Shown here piece after piece: positions 23,876 through 35,819 of a stretch of 60,000 nucleotides of DNA. Numbering within the stretch: the stretch's first letter is position 1; each line of letters starts with the position of its first letter. The position numbers were made by a program, and so were the translations under genes. A model generated the notes under the pieces. It worked only from the letters and a program-made list of their open reading frames with translations, made no database searches and was not told the origin of the DNA. The DNA is from Lineus longissimus (Eukaryota > Nemertea > Pilidiophora > Heteronemertea > Lineidae): assembly GCF_910592395.1 (NCBI RefSeq), contig NC_088309.1:25238599-25298598 (forward strand), read 5' to 3'.

Positions 23876-26800
23876 CAGAGGACAGTCATCACGTTTCATG
23901 CCTACTGCTTTTCACTGCATACCATGGCAAGCATTTCTGTCACATGGTCAGGTTTCTTCTTAACTTCCTTTGTTCCTGCTGTTCTTCATATGGCATTCTC
24001 TGTACTGTTGTTCAATAACATTGTAATCTGATACCTTTGTTTTCAGTTTTGAAAGCTTTTCTTCTGCCTCTGTTGTTCACCTCTTTGAACCATAGGTGAC
24101 TTTTCTGGCAGTGCATAGACTCAATTTCCTATTCCACTGAATACCAGTTTTCTGTCATTTATGATATTTTATGTAAGTTTTGGATATTGGACCCAAAAGT
24201 TTGGACCGTACATTTCGGCATGATCACGTGGAAGAAGACAACACTGGAACAGATCTTTTGAATTTATTCATTTGAAGGGAGGGAGGGCTGGGGCTAGAAA
24301 TGAAATCAGCACATGGAGGATTTGTTTAATTCAGAATTCCATTTCAGTTTCTTGCTAGGGTTGCCGCCTGATTGTGGTTTCTTGGAAACTTCAATGGTTG
24401 GGCACCAGCATGGGCTAACAGTGAAGTGAAAATTTAATTAGAACAGTAAAGCTGTTTCGTATTGTGTTCCTGATGAGATGCAAGGTTTCCAAGAAGAACT
24501 TTTTGTGGCGGAACACCTGAATGCTTGCTTGATGATATGTTTGGAAACAATACATATGTCATGCAGTTCCTGACGGCGTCTAGACTATAGCGCTATTGCT
24601 ATTGCTATTCTATTGGTTTAGCTGCTATGTACTTCTGTGCTAGCTATATGAGTATGTGTAGGGCCAATTAGTTTTTTAGTCTAAAATCTATTAGCTACAA
24701 TTTTGTTTAAACCCTCATAATGTTCAATTTTGTAGCCTCCTCACAAAATTTCAAAAAAAGTGTTTTCAAACAAAGTACAGAAATGCTGAGGTCTGTCTGT
24801 TTTTGAAAGAACCCCCAAATTAGGTGCGGAGATATATTGTTAGGCTTGTATAATACAAATAACTTTAAATCATCACTTCAGAGGCGAGGCCAGTTTAGAA
24901 TAGTTCAGTTTTCTGTTGCCAGGGGGCCAAGAGATCAGTTATTGTTTTTGAGTGAATAAGTTTTCAACGCCTTTCAGATTATTAAACCAACAGACTGAAA
25001 ATAATGTGATTTTCATGCAGATTTGGCTGTTTTCAGACAGACTGAGGACACAATTTGCAATTTTATGGTTGTGGACCTAACTTTTTAGCTGCATATAACC
25101 TGAACTTTGTTCATAACCTCCTTAGCTTCCCCCTGAGGTCATATGCTTTTGAAAGACCCGCTGGTGATTTTGGCAGGTTACTCTTCTTGGAACACTCGGG
25201 CAATCAATAGGCCCAGGTTGATAAGGTTAGCATTGTATTTCGGGTTTGACCCACAAAATGACTTGTTCAGTCGTCAAAACAACATTAACATATCAGCCGT
25301 CAAAACAACATTAGCATATATCTGCTTTCAAAACATTGTATTTGTCCTTGACCCTGTTATGAAAATTGGAGAATTGGTGCCAATTTGGCAACTAGGTGCA
25401 CTCTGATTTTCAGTTAATGAGGTCTAGTTTAGTGGCCTATTAGCCTTGAACCTTCTTAATTAGTTTAATAATCCCTTGGTCAACAGGCTGAGACTTGTAT
25501 ATTTGTTTTGTCTAATATCTCAATTGCCTTTTCTAATTTCAACTTAATCTACAATACAGCTTTAAACTTGGGCGGCTTTAGTTTATAGGCCTACTTCTAT
25601 TTTGGGTAAAATCTTAAGCAAACTGTCCCTAAAAGAATGAGAATGAGGTGTCAAAATGTATGAAAACAAATATTTTGTCTAAGTGACAGTTTTTGAACAG
25701 GCCTTGACATGTTCCTGCACCATCTAAACAGTATCTTATCTCTTTAATCAAATTGAAATAGAATTGAACTTTCAGAGGCAGGTGGAACTTTCACCCCATC
25801 AAAAGTATAATCTGAAATATTATAAATATTTTGTATCTACGTGACCTCATTTAACTGTTTGCCCTTCTCATCGATGATAAATATACATGTATATAGCAAT
25901 AATCCAAAATGTCACTTTCTCAGGTCAGACTTTATCAACGTGTTCTGCCATTGTGAGATAAGCATCTTTCCAATTTTGACATTCCTGACATGTTGTCACT
26001 TGCTATATTGTTTTAAAGGATTTATTTCTTACCTCTGATTAAATATTTACCATTTATTATTAAGATAATTTGGACCATATAAATTGTCTGTGCAGTGGCC
26101 TAATTGGAGCTTATTTCCACTGACACAATTTTTATTTTGGTCGTACACTGCTGATGATACCAATATTGATGTATTCATGTTTTACTGTGAGAACTTTGGA
26201 AATCGAGTTGCTGATAGAGCAGGCAAAAAGAATATTGCTCCGTCTGGAAATGGGTCAATTTGACAATTTCGTCTTGTTTATTAAATCCTGATCCGAGCCA
26301 TCTGCAAACAAATCAAGACCTTTCAGAGAGTTGGTTTACCTTCATAATCCTATGATTGACATCTTTTTACTGGGTGGACCGAAATCCCAGCAATGGCCTC
26401 TTGAATAATTACATGCGCCCAGCAGAAGAAAGTAGGCCAAAATTACCAATATTTTTGTTGAAATATGTATGAAGTGTCAATTTATCCCCTTGTCAGTTTG
26501 ATCTTGCAAACCCCACTAACACAGTTATATTCTTATTTCAGAATTTGAACCCTCCCACTTTGGTAAAAAGTTAAAATCATTGAGAAATATTTCAACATGT
26601 CCTCATTATCTACCTCACTCATGTTTGCTTTGTTTTTATCTTTGCAGGTTCCTTTGACGTTATGAGGTCTTCATTGGTTGATCATGGGGCTGTGTGATTG
26701 ACAATTTACATCACATCAGTCCAGTCAGTCACCAAATTTCTGCCGTAGTTTGTTTTAGGGCTAGATTGATTGTACTAGTCTGAAATGACTGCAGCATGAA

Positions 26801-28681
26801 CATGTCCTGGTGCCTAGCCATAGATGGGGTTTGGGGTATTGTTGTAATTTTGGCGAGAAGTACTATCATGTGATAGAGAATAGCTTTAGTTAAGGGTATT
26901 CACCATGCTGACAGAGCTGTATCATGGTCAAGATCTAGGTATTGTATCCTCAAATTTCATGAAAAAGAAAATGGCTGAATATTGCACGTGTGATAAAGAT
27001 TGCTTCTCTGCAGCATTCTTTACAGTAGTGCTGACTCAGTTATGAGTACATTCTGTATAAAAAAGGGATAGGTCGGAAAAGAGATAACCACCTGCAGCCC
27101 AGCATAAACCAGAAACCTTCCAGTGTTTCCTTCTAAAACGTTAGCTGTTGGTGTTATCTCCCCTACTTTGATAATAAGTAACCTTACCACATGGCTAGGT
27201 TTCGTGAGGCAGCAAATTCCCGGTCAAGACCACTTTGCGTGAGGGCTAATTTTGTTGGGGTGTGAATTTCACTCGGTAGGCCCATGGGCCTTATCTTAGG
27301 GTAAGGATTGGGTGATGGAATGCCATAGATATTGATGTCTGTTACTGCTTACCTTTTTGCTGTATGAATCTTAAAGTGCCAGTCTCATGCCTAACACTTT
27401 TCTAGTCAGAAGAAAAATACCTTGTCACGCGCGCGCAGAGTTTCTAGAAGTCTCCATTACACGCAATGACTTTAGTATTACTTCTGACCAGAATGTGGGA
27501 AACTATAGGAAATGTACCACTTTTCTTCCTTTGCTAAGTAGGGGTTTCAAATCATCTATACTTGGTGGTGCAAAGAAGTGTAGCTAAAACAGAAGAAGGG
27601 GTTATGTGTCCCGGTTTAAGCTTCAGCTTTCCTATCTTGTGTTATCAGGCAGGGGAGGGGAGGGAGGTACTGTTTGGTAGCTAGCGTTACCATTCTTTTG
27701 GCTTAAGTGGGATGCTAGGGTAAAATTCAAGGTGATATGATCATGTGTGTATTGAAAATAATTGTTGCGGTGTCATCAGCTTATTCTGTGCAGTAGTGAT
27801 AATAAAGCCTTTACTCTTACTGTTGCATCATGTGACTGCGGCAGGATTGTGGTAGCCTTATTTTATCCCCGGTTCTCATCCTGGCATTTGATGATGCAGT
27901 CTTGCGTCACTGCTGGTCATGCTAGTACTTCTGGTAAGCCTATTCTCCATCATAGATCAGAGAATCCATACTTGCTACAATATAGGAAGAGGATACTGGC
28001 CACTGAGGGATAATCACAAGCTACCTCAACCCTCCCACAACAAAAATGTAGCTTGAAGAATTTTGCTATTGTGCAGAAAGTGTATGTGAAGAGTAATAAG
28101 CAACACGAAGAGAATATTTTCAGTTGGGGAAATGGGACTTTACTTCTCTTATTATCTTCTATGTGATATGATGTGACCTTGTCTAATAAGACTGAGAATC
28201 TGTCCACAAGGGTTATTTTGATAAAGAAAGTGTAAATATGACGTCTAGTATTGTTAAAAGTCTAAAAATAAATTGTCTAATGTGTTTATACATGTCTTCA
28301 TTCCTTATTTATTGCAGAATCGTTCTATAAAAGAATGGTACTGTTAATAGCAACTAGCTATTGGGTCATGAATATGACTCTTCCTAAGACCAGTAGTGAT
28401 GGAGCACATGGTGTAACCATCATTTCCAAAGCCAGTTTGCACATTGACTGCTTCAAAGTACCTCCAGATGATGTGCTGTCTTTGGTTCTCATGCTGTCCC
28501 CTATTTTCCTGGCTGGTTGTGATACTGTCCCTGGTTTCCCAACTCGTTGTGTTTCTGTCCTCGTGAGGAGAGGTGAGACTCGACAACACTCATGCTTAAC
28601 TGAAAATAAGCCGTAACCATAGGATTGTGACTGTCTCAGTTCTCTCACCGTGTTGGCAAAGACGTGGCCACTGCCAGCAGT
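23876..28681. other. Gene-free CpG-poor spacer
   Basis: No exon recognised. A short tandem duplication of about 27 bp (GTCAAAACAACATTA) lies at 25272-25320. Composition is as in the preceding spacer. Confidence 0.4.
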
Positions 28682-29445
28682 GCGGAGCCCTGTCTTGCTG
28701 TGTGAGGAGAGAGTCAGACTCTCCCTATATCAAATGCGGAGCCCCGTCTTGATGTGTGAGGATAGAGTCAGACTCTCCCTGTATCAAAGGCAGATCCCCG
28801 GCGTGCTGTGTGAGAACTGATTCAGAGACTCCCTGTATCAACTGTGGATCCCCGTCTCAATGCACGAGGACAGATTCAGACAGTCGTAGCATCAAAAGCG
28901 GATCCCCGTGTCACTGCATCAAAGGCATAGCCGCTATTGCTTTTCGAGGCCAGATTCAGACAGTCCTTGTACCAAAGGCGGGGCTCCGTCTTGCTGTGTG
29001 TGGACAGACTGAGACAGTCAGTGCATCAAATGCGGAGCCATGCCTTGTTGTGTGAGGACATATTCAGACAGTTCCTGCATCAGAGGTGGAGCCCCGTCTT
29101 GCTGTGTGAGGACATATTCGGACCAAATGCGGAGCCATGTCTTGGTGTGTGCAATCGCTGTATCAGAGGGCGTGACCATGTCCCGTTGTGTGAGGACAGA
29201 TTCAGACTGTCCCTGCACCAAAGGGGTATCTCGGCCTAGCTGTGTGAGGACAGATTCAAATAGGCCCTGTATCAGAGGCGGATCCCCGACATGCTGTGTG
29301 AGGACATATTCAGACAGTCCTTGCATCAAATGCGGGGCGTATACCTTGCTATGCGAGGACGGATCCAGACAGTCATTGTATCAGAGGGCGTAACCATGTC
29401 TCGCTGTGAGAGGACAGATTCAGGCAGTCGCTGTATCAAAAGCGT
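28682..29445. repeat. 54-bp minisatellite, about 14 copies
   Basis: The unit reads approximately GCGGAGCCCCGTCTTGCTGT + GTGAGGACAGATTCAGACAG + TCCCTGTATCAAAG (54 bp). Copies are contiguous and moderately diverged; a few have indels (for example near 28915-28960 and 29120-29175). Because 54 is divisible by three, several frames stay open for about 100 codons. One frame gives an 18-residue cysteine-containing repeat (CVRTDSDSPCIKGGSPSC type). That reading is interrupted by shifts and has no convincing start or splice context, so I treat it as non-coding by default. Confidence 0.85.
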
Positions 29446-32400
29446 TAGCAGAATCGGTATTACCAGGGTTCGCTGTCTAAGCCTACTGTTGCTCTAGACA
29501 GCCCTTTGGACTTTCTCTGGTCTGATCCTGACCTTGTCCCAGTCTTGATGCATGCTTTCTGATCGACGCTTTGGGCACAATCAGAACGTAGGTTGTGGCG
29601 TGATTTTGTCCCCACTGGTTTGGAAATCATCCAAGTGCCTTTTATTGATATTTTATCTTCTTCGCCAAAGATGTCAGGTTGACGTCCACAGGGTAGCTGG
29701 TCTGTCACTAACCATGCTTGGCAGTAAATTAACTTTGCTTGAATTCTTGTTAATTCAATTTTAAAAATAGATAAAGCCACCATGAGGGTGCTATTCTGAG
29801 CGGGAACCGGATAAAACAATTTCGCAACATGCAACAATAAAAACGCAGATTTTTCTGGCACGTTTCCATCTTTGCTGTCGTGTCGTGGAAACAAAACAAA
29901 GGGGATGATATTCTTCGATTAGTTTAGAGTTGGCCCAATTAAAGATAATTATTACTGTTACCTCTCGAGAGAAAGGAAAAGAGACTTGGACATCAGTCAA
30001 ATGAATCATGTCAGTTCCAATGAGCGTACTAATATAAAGGGATGTCAAGTATTGCAAAAAAAGATATTTCATTTTTGGCTTTCTTTCAATTTTGAAATTG
30101 GGAAACACTAGATAGTTTCTAGGCTAACAGAGTTACTTGTTCGACATTCTGTTGTAGTTTCGATGCGGCAGCACAGATAGCACTAGTAATTCATATATAC
30201 ATGTATTAGGAAAATATTGTTAAATTTTTCGTTTATTTTCATAGACTGAACTACTACGTATAGAGTTTGTGCTATTATAGGACGAGGGTTAACATGAATG
30301 CTTCCTCAATCCGAGAAATACAGGTTGATATACTTGAACAGTGGCCAAATAGGCCTATAGCCAAAGTCTATTTTTACTTTCTGTGTTGTGACGCATTCAG
30401 TGCAGACGAATTTGGTCGAAGATCATAATCAAAACTATTACAATGACATTATTTTTTTGTAACGGAAATGAAATGGGTAATTACGCGAATTGATTTCCAT
30501 GGGGAGATAATTTTTGGTACCGGGCGGGGGGGGGGGTCAGATCCACAATTATAGAAAACATGTTCGCTGCATAAAGACCGCGTTTCTATGGTTTGTTTAC
30601 TAAAGATATACATAGGCTTTTTTGGGAACGTGCCATAAGTTTACCGGACCTTAGAACTCGGCCAGAGCTTAAAATAGAGGGACAATGAGGATAATTATAC
30701 ATGTATACCTCTACCTTTCAGGTGTACTTTGTGACCAAAATATATAAATCTTGTTTATGATGCTTGCTTCGTCCTTTGTATTGGGTCAAGTGATCGTTAG
30801 TTGTTGAAACAGACCGTTTAGACCTTTACAGTTTTATGATATGAATATTCAATTTCAATGGGATTTGTTGGCTTTCCAAGAAAATCCAAATGATATTTTC
30901 AAAATGTAAACAAGACGAACAAATGTCACTTGTCGGGTGAACTAAGGGCTTTCGAGCCAAAAAATTGACCCTTAGGATTTGAACAGTCCATGCACTCCGC
31001 CGTTTCGGACTTGGCCTATCTGTCCCATGGTTCTCGCATTTCCTTTCGCACGAGTTTTTTTCTCGAGACAACTTCGCATAACAAACTCTTCATCTTGAGT
31101 TGCCGCGCGTGGGCTGCACGTGATTTATAGATTCCTTTTATATCACATCAGTTTCACACGGATAAATTATTAAGGCGCATTTAGTTCTCATGATCTGTCA
31201 TAACTTGACTTTTTCATTGAGTCATGATTTCCCCAACTATTCACGGGCCGCGTTCCTCACCAGTGAGCGCGTGGGATCTATTGAAATATATGTATTGGGC
31301 ATTAAAAGACAATGACATGAGTAACCGCTCCATTTCTCCCGGCCTATCTTCTGACTAGGCTCTGATTTAAAAACCAAGTCCCGCTTCAACACTCCCGTAC
31401 GCGTGTCCACGAAATGACCATGACAACGGTCGAAGTATTTCGCAACCCGGCTATGCTATATATTCGAGGTGAAGGAGATTTTGGTGATAGTTAAAGTGCA
31501 GGCTGATTAGGCCTACTGCTAATAGCGTGGTCATGATGTACATTTAGGTTTGAAATAGGCCTACATGTAGTTGCATCGGTGTGACGCGCATTTATGTCGT
31601 CTCCTGAAATAAGTGGAAATGTATCCCGTTTAGTGGTATGTACCACAAGACAGAGAAGAAATGAAAGACGTAAACCCCCAGACTAGCGCTGTATTGAAGT
31701 GCTCTATTTGTCTCCTGAGCAGGGAAGAGTCGTAGGCATTAGGATTTGCTATAAAATCTCCTTAAATATCAAAGTAAGATTATACTAATTTTGAAACCTG
31801 TGATAATTTGATTCGGAACAACCATCAATTCTAAAGTGTACCCGGTATAATTATTTTCAAAACGACAAAAAAAGATGTTTGGCATTCGCTACAGTCATAA
31901 AAAAACGGTAGCAGCGTTCCACGTCACGCGCCCGGGGTAATTTTTCAAAAGTATGGGTGTTTCTCGTATTGTTGGGACATGCGATCACTGCCCACAAAAT
32001 GGTGTTAAAAAACAAGCCGACTCCGAGAAGATGAACCCAAGAAGATTTATTTGAGTGTGCTTGTCGCGTGTCAGGGGGTTGTGATAATCGCTCCAAATTA
32101 TGTATAATTTGCCCGCATAAATCATGAACAATATTGATATTGGGAACGCATATTTATTATTCTCAATAAAACCTTTGAAAGAAAACTAGTAGTTATCAGG
32201 GCATGATATTACAAAGGCTTTATGTGACACCAAACCTGCCTAGGCCCGTTGGCAGATAAGCGTGCTCCCCTACTGCGCGACACGTGGCATAACAATGGCA
32301 TCATTAGCCACCGGATCATTATTAAACAAGTTTTCATGATTATGTTTAAGTCTGGTATTATGTTCTAGATATCATTTGTAGCCTTACTTAGCGAGAAACG

Positions 32401-33597
32401 GCGAGTTAAGACTTGCTTGGGCTTTTCTTTATGTGTCACTCAACTGTCACTGGTTTAACGAAGATGCTCACATTAACCATATCATATCCGTGATTAAAAA
32501 TATGTAAAAAGTCATAAGCCCTACAATTTCAGGACGTTTTTTTAATGAATAACGCGATATCTATCAAGAATGATGCTACAAATGCAGGTGTATGTAACTA
32601 GCTGTCCACACTATCACCTTAAATCAAGTGCACAGTATAAAATCAACGTTACTATCAGCGGTTATTTTCATCTCTTTAATCCGGCCATAATTACATGTAT
32701 GACTTTTTTTACTTCACCCTTGGGTCACGACAACACTTGGTTAATATGATATATCTGGATGTGGCTTATCTCGGGCTTAACATGTACCTTTGTATAAAAC
32801 ATGTAATACATGTATGTTAGATTTGTTCGAGAGACGAACTAAATTGTGTCGAACGTCCTTATTAAAAGAGATTGTGCATTTCGTCCATCCTAACACCAAT
32901 CATGAGTCTAAAATGTGTCTCATCCATTATGAACTAACATGTTCATGAAAATCAGTTTAGAGCCGTCATGATCTTCACAACGGTGGCAACATTATTGTTT
33001 GCACTACACGCAGGTTTCGCAACCTGAAAGTTGTGACAGTACTTGACCTGCACAGACAAAAAGCTGCGCAGTTATGTTTTTGTGGCCATCAAGAACAGTT
33101 GCTTTGAGTATGTCATCATTGATTAGCAGGCGGCGCCGATTGAAGTAGCTACCGCCGGATGGGTGTTTGGTTGTGATTAGCAGCTGACATCACGTTACCC
33201 GAACAACGAAAGGTCTATAATGTAATGAAATTCCAAATATCGATTTATTTCTTCTTTAAAGTGCCGCCTAGGCCCCTGATGTAACTCAATGCGGTTCATG
33301 CCATGACCTGATAAAGCTCTTATAGTTCGTGGTCGCTGATGGGCACCATATGTTTTTGTAACTCAGTGACTGAGTAAAGTCGCTGACTAAATTCCCTTAA
33401 AAATGCAAGAGGTGAGCCTACCTAAGGGATTGAGCTACTGTGCTGTATATAGCGCAGTCACGAATTGAAACTTTTAAGTTTGCCCATCCGTGCTTCAGAC
33501 GGACAACTGAGACGGATTTCAAAACTCAATCATTTATTGAACGCGTCCTTCTACTGAAATGACCACTTGAAACTTGGTGTTAGCAGACAGTTTACTC
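29446..33597. other. CpG-rich spacer, no gene recognised
   Basis: CpG content rises here compared with the region to the left. A run of 11 G lies at 30526-30536. No exon-like open frames with splice sites could be defended. Confidence 0.4.
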
Positions 33598-33611
33598 GTT
33601 GCCATGACAAC
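33598..33611. promoter_or_regulatory. RFX X-box motif (candidate ciliary-gene promoter element)
   Basis: GTTGCCATGACAAC is a near-perfect palindromic X-box (GTTNCC AT GRNAAC) bound by RFX transcription factors. It lies in CpG-rich DNA, as promoters do. It also contains an ATG in good context (33604) that opens only a 21-codon frame. No downstream gene was identified in either direction. Confidence 0.35.
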
Positions 33612-33985
33612 AAACCGGAAACCGCCAACTCAGCCGTTCGATTCGTCTGGCGTTGGCGCTAAGTCTTGATTTAGAAGTCTGCTGATAATGTAAACAGGAA
33701 TCATTATTGTCTGGTGAGGTATTCGGCGGGTCCGTTTGTTTCATCGATCTCACGACCAAACAGGGGCGTTCTCCACCACTTACAAGTATCGTCTTCCGAA
33801 AGCCCATCCCGCTGAATAGGTTAGCATTACGCGGAGAGCCACAATCATTTTGAACTACATGTATGGGGCCGCGCCCCGACGGACGGACTTGACCAACCGA
33901 GAGGCAGGGGCAGTTTGGTAGGAGCGGCATGATAGTCGAGGCATAGGCTTATCCGTGGTTTTGCGGATGCTTCTTCAATTTTAGT

Positions 33986-34094
33986 GAGTTTTCGCAAATC
34001 CCAGAATCACCAACGCGAACGACTATCTCATTGTATGACCTCCTGATCACGATAGACGTTCGCATTGGCGTTTCGGGAGATTTGCAAAAAACTC
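33986..34094. repeat. Imperfect 109-bp palindrome (MITE-like hairpin)
   Basis: The left arm (33986-34023: GAGTTTTCGCAAATC, then CCAACGCGAACG) is the approximate reverse complement of the right arm (34057-34094: CGTTCGCATTGGCG, then GATTTGCAAAAAACTC). The arms are about 80 percent alike over 37 bp, with a 33-bp loop. Confidence 0.5.
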
Positions 34095-34598
34095 CCTTTT
34101 CGGCGTCGAGCGGGGAATTGCCGAGTCGGCAGTATCCGAAACGTCATTGCTAAAAATAATTCATACAAAGGCCTTTGTCATGATATGTGGCCTTTGCAGC
34201 TGCTTGTTTCAACAAATTGGGTACATAACATATTAATAATTCACCAATGTAGAACCCTCAACGAGCAATAGGCCTGGGCTTGACTTGACTTGACTTTGTC
34301 CTTTGTTAACAACGCCGGCGGCAATAATGGAATCTCACGCTTCCTTTGTAGTTATCATGCAGATTAGATATTGCGAAATATCGAAAATATTCAATTTGTC
34401 CAATGTAGGTACCAATTGCTTGTGCAAGTTTTATTCCACCCACTTAATGAGTACTGACTGCATGTACTAAACGACCAATGAGTGTTCCTCAGTATAAGTT
34501 ACATGTATTAGCCAGCAATTATTACAAACTCCCCATGAAGTATCGCTAGATTTGCGCAAACATAATATTTGTATCTGACTAAAGCGCCGCGCAAACGA

Positions 34599-34739
34599 CC
34601 GATTTTAGTCGCTGCAACCTGCGACGGACCCTAACTACATGACAATTCTGCTTGGTATGCAGCGACTGATTGATTAAACTATAATCACTCGTCTTGCTGT
34701 CATGGCATCGATACAGGTCGCAGCGACTTAAATCGCATG
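34599..34739. repeat. Imperfect inverted repeat around TCGCTGC (MITE-like)
   Basis: GATTTTAGTCGCTGCAACCT at 34601-34620 pairs with AGGTCGCAGCGACTTAAATC at 34715-34734. A further CAGCGACTGATT lies between them. The arrangement suggests an old hairpin element. Confidence 0.45.
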
Positions 34740-35063
34740 AAAAAACATCATCTCGTGCCTTTCTTACCCCTTACGGAAGATACTTAGGAAGGAATCAATA
34801 ACAACATCGTGATGAGTTCCGGGGAACGGGAAGCATTAATTGACCAAAATGTGAAGATTGAAGAGAGAGTACTCTGAAAGTGTTTCACTTTATGCTTCTG
34901 AGAGTCTATTATGGAATAATGTGAAACGCTTCTCCATCTGTTGTTTGCCTCAAGTAGATACGTGAGACACGTTAATTAACTTTTGCGTATTTAATTCAGC
35001 CTAGTCTAAATTGATATTATATCTATTTAGCGTTTCACATTGCGAAACAGAGCAACTGGGAAT

Positions 35064-35183
35064 TTCCGGCGAATCCGAGCATGCTATTAGGTTTGGTCAG
35101 AAGTAACTTCCGTCACCATAGTGCGCAACAGTCATCAAAGCGTTTGCCGGGTGTTCGGAAACGAAATCCAAGATGGCTGCTGT
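35064..35183 (+). promoter_or_regulatory. Candidate core promoter with ETS and YY1-like sites
   Basis: ETS cores TTCCGG (35064-35069) and CTTCCG (35107-35112) lie 60-110 bp upstream of AAGATGGCTGC (35170-35180), which resembles the YY1 start-site element AAGATGGCGGC. ETS plus YY1 near a start codon is the usual layout of animal housekeeping promoters. The local CpG density is the highest I counted (about 36 in 35041-35640). Confidence 0.35.
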
Positions 35184-35271
35184 TTTTAGCGGCCATTTCG
35201 AAGAGCGATGGAACCTTGCTACCCCCAAAAATAAATTGCGATCAATCGTCCAAAGTGTTTTGCCAGCCTAG
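35173..35271 (+). CDS. Possible 5' exon or short ORF of unknown gene
   Basis: I do not recognise this protein. The ATG (35173) sits in the YY1-like element with a good Kozak context (AAG before ATGG). It opens a 32-codon frame beginning MAAVFSGHFEERWNLATPKN, and the stop is TAG at 35269-35271. The composition looks protein-like (MAA start, mixed charged and hydrophobic residues). No good GT donor precedes the stop, so it is either a complete short ORF, an upstream ORF, or chance. Further right, at 35590-35800, two overlapping frames (SDDESCSESDIFARGSHSES in one, ANKVFFEAITDLWESLTSV in another) also look protein-like, but they are in different frames and I could not join them. Confidence 0.22.
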   Translation: MAAVFSGHFEERWNLATPKNKLRSIVQSVLPA

Positions 35272-35819
35272 AAGAAAATTATCATCGCATGAAACTCTTT
35301 GAACCTGCTCCGAGAAACCCCGTTGGATACGGCTTTACAAAGCTCGATATACTTAGAAATGTTGTTAATGTGATTTATTGATAGTCAACATGATATTTTT
35401 AGATCGTCGCGACATTGGCCATGAAATATTAATAACATCAAGAATTAAATGCAATAGTCAATTTATTCTGCAAGGCTGCCGTTCATTACTGTCGAAGGTT
35501 GCGTGCCGTAGAAAAACAGTGACAAAGAAAGAAAGAAACGTACATGTACATGTAACGTGCAGCGAATGGACGGTTGTACACGGAAGCATGACGTGTATGG
35601 CAGTATTCTCGTCAAAACAAAAACACAGCTTCTGACGACGAATCTTGCTCGGAATCTGATATATTTGCACGAGGTTCTCACTCAGAATCTCCGTCGGTTG
35701 CACGATGAATCTTGTGAATCTGTTAATGCCACCAAAACTATTGCTAACAAAGTCTTTTTCGAAGCAATAACAGACCTATGGGAGAGCTTGACGTCTGTTT
35801 GACACTCCTGCTGTTGTGG

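Noticed and set aside
29018-29329. About 100-codon minus-strand open frame
   Set aside because: An artefact of the 54-bp repeat unit being divisible by three; several frames on both strands are open for the same reason.
28682-29445. CRISPR-like array
   Set aside because: The 54-bp units are contiguous and uniformly diverged with no unique spacers, and the sequence is animal nuclear DNA.
33592-33930. 112-codon minus-strand open frame as a gene
   Set aside because: No recognisable motif, no splice context, and a length that occurs by chance in CpG-rich, less AT-rich DNA.
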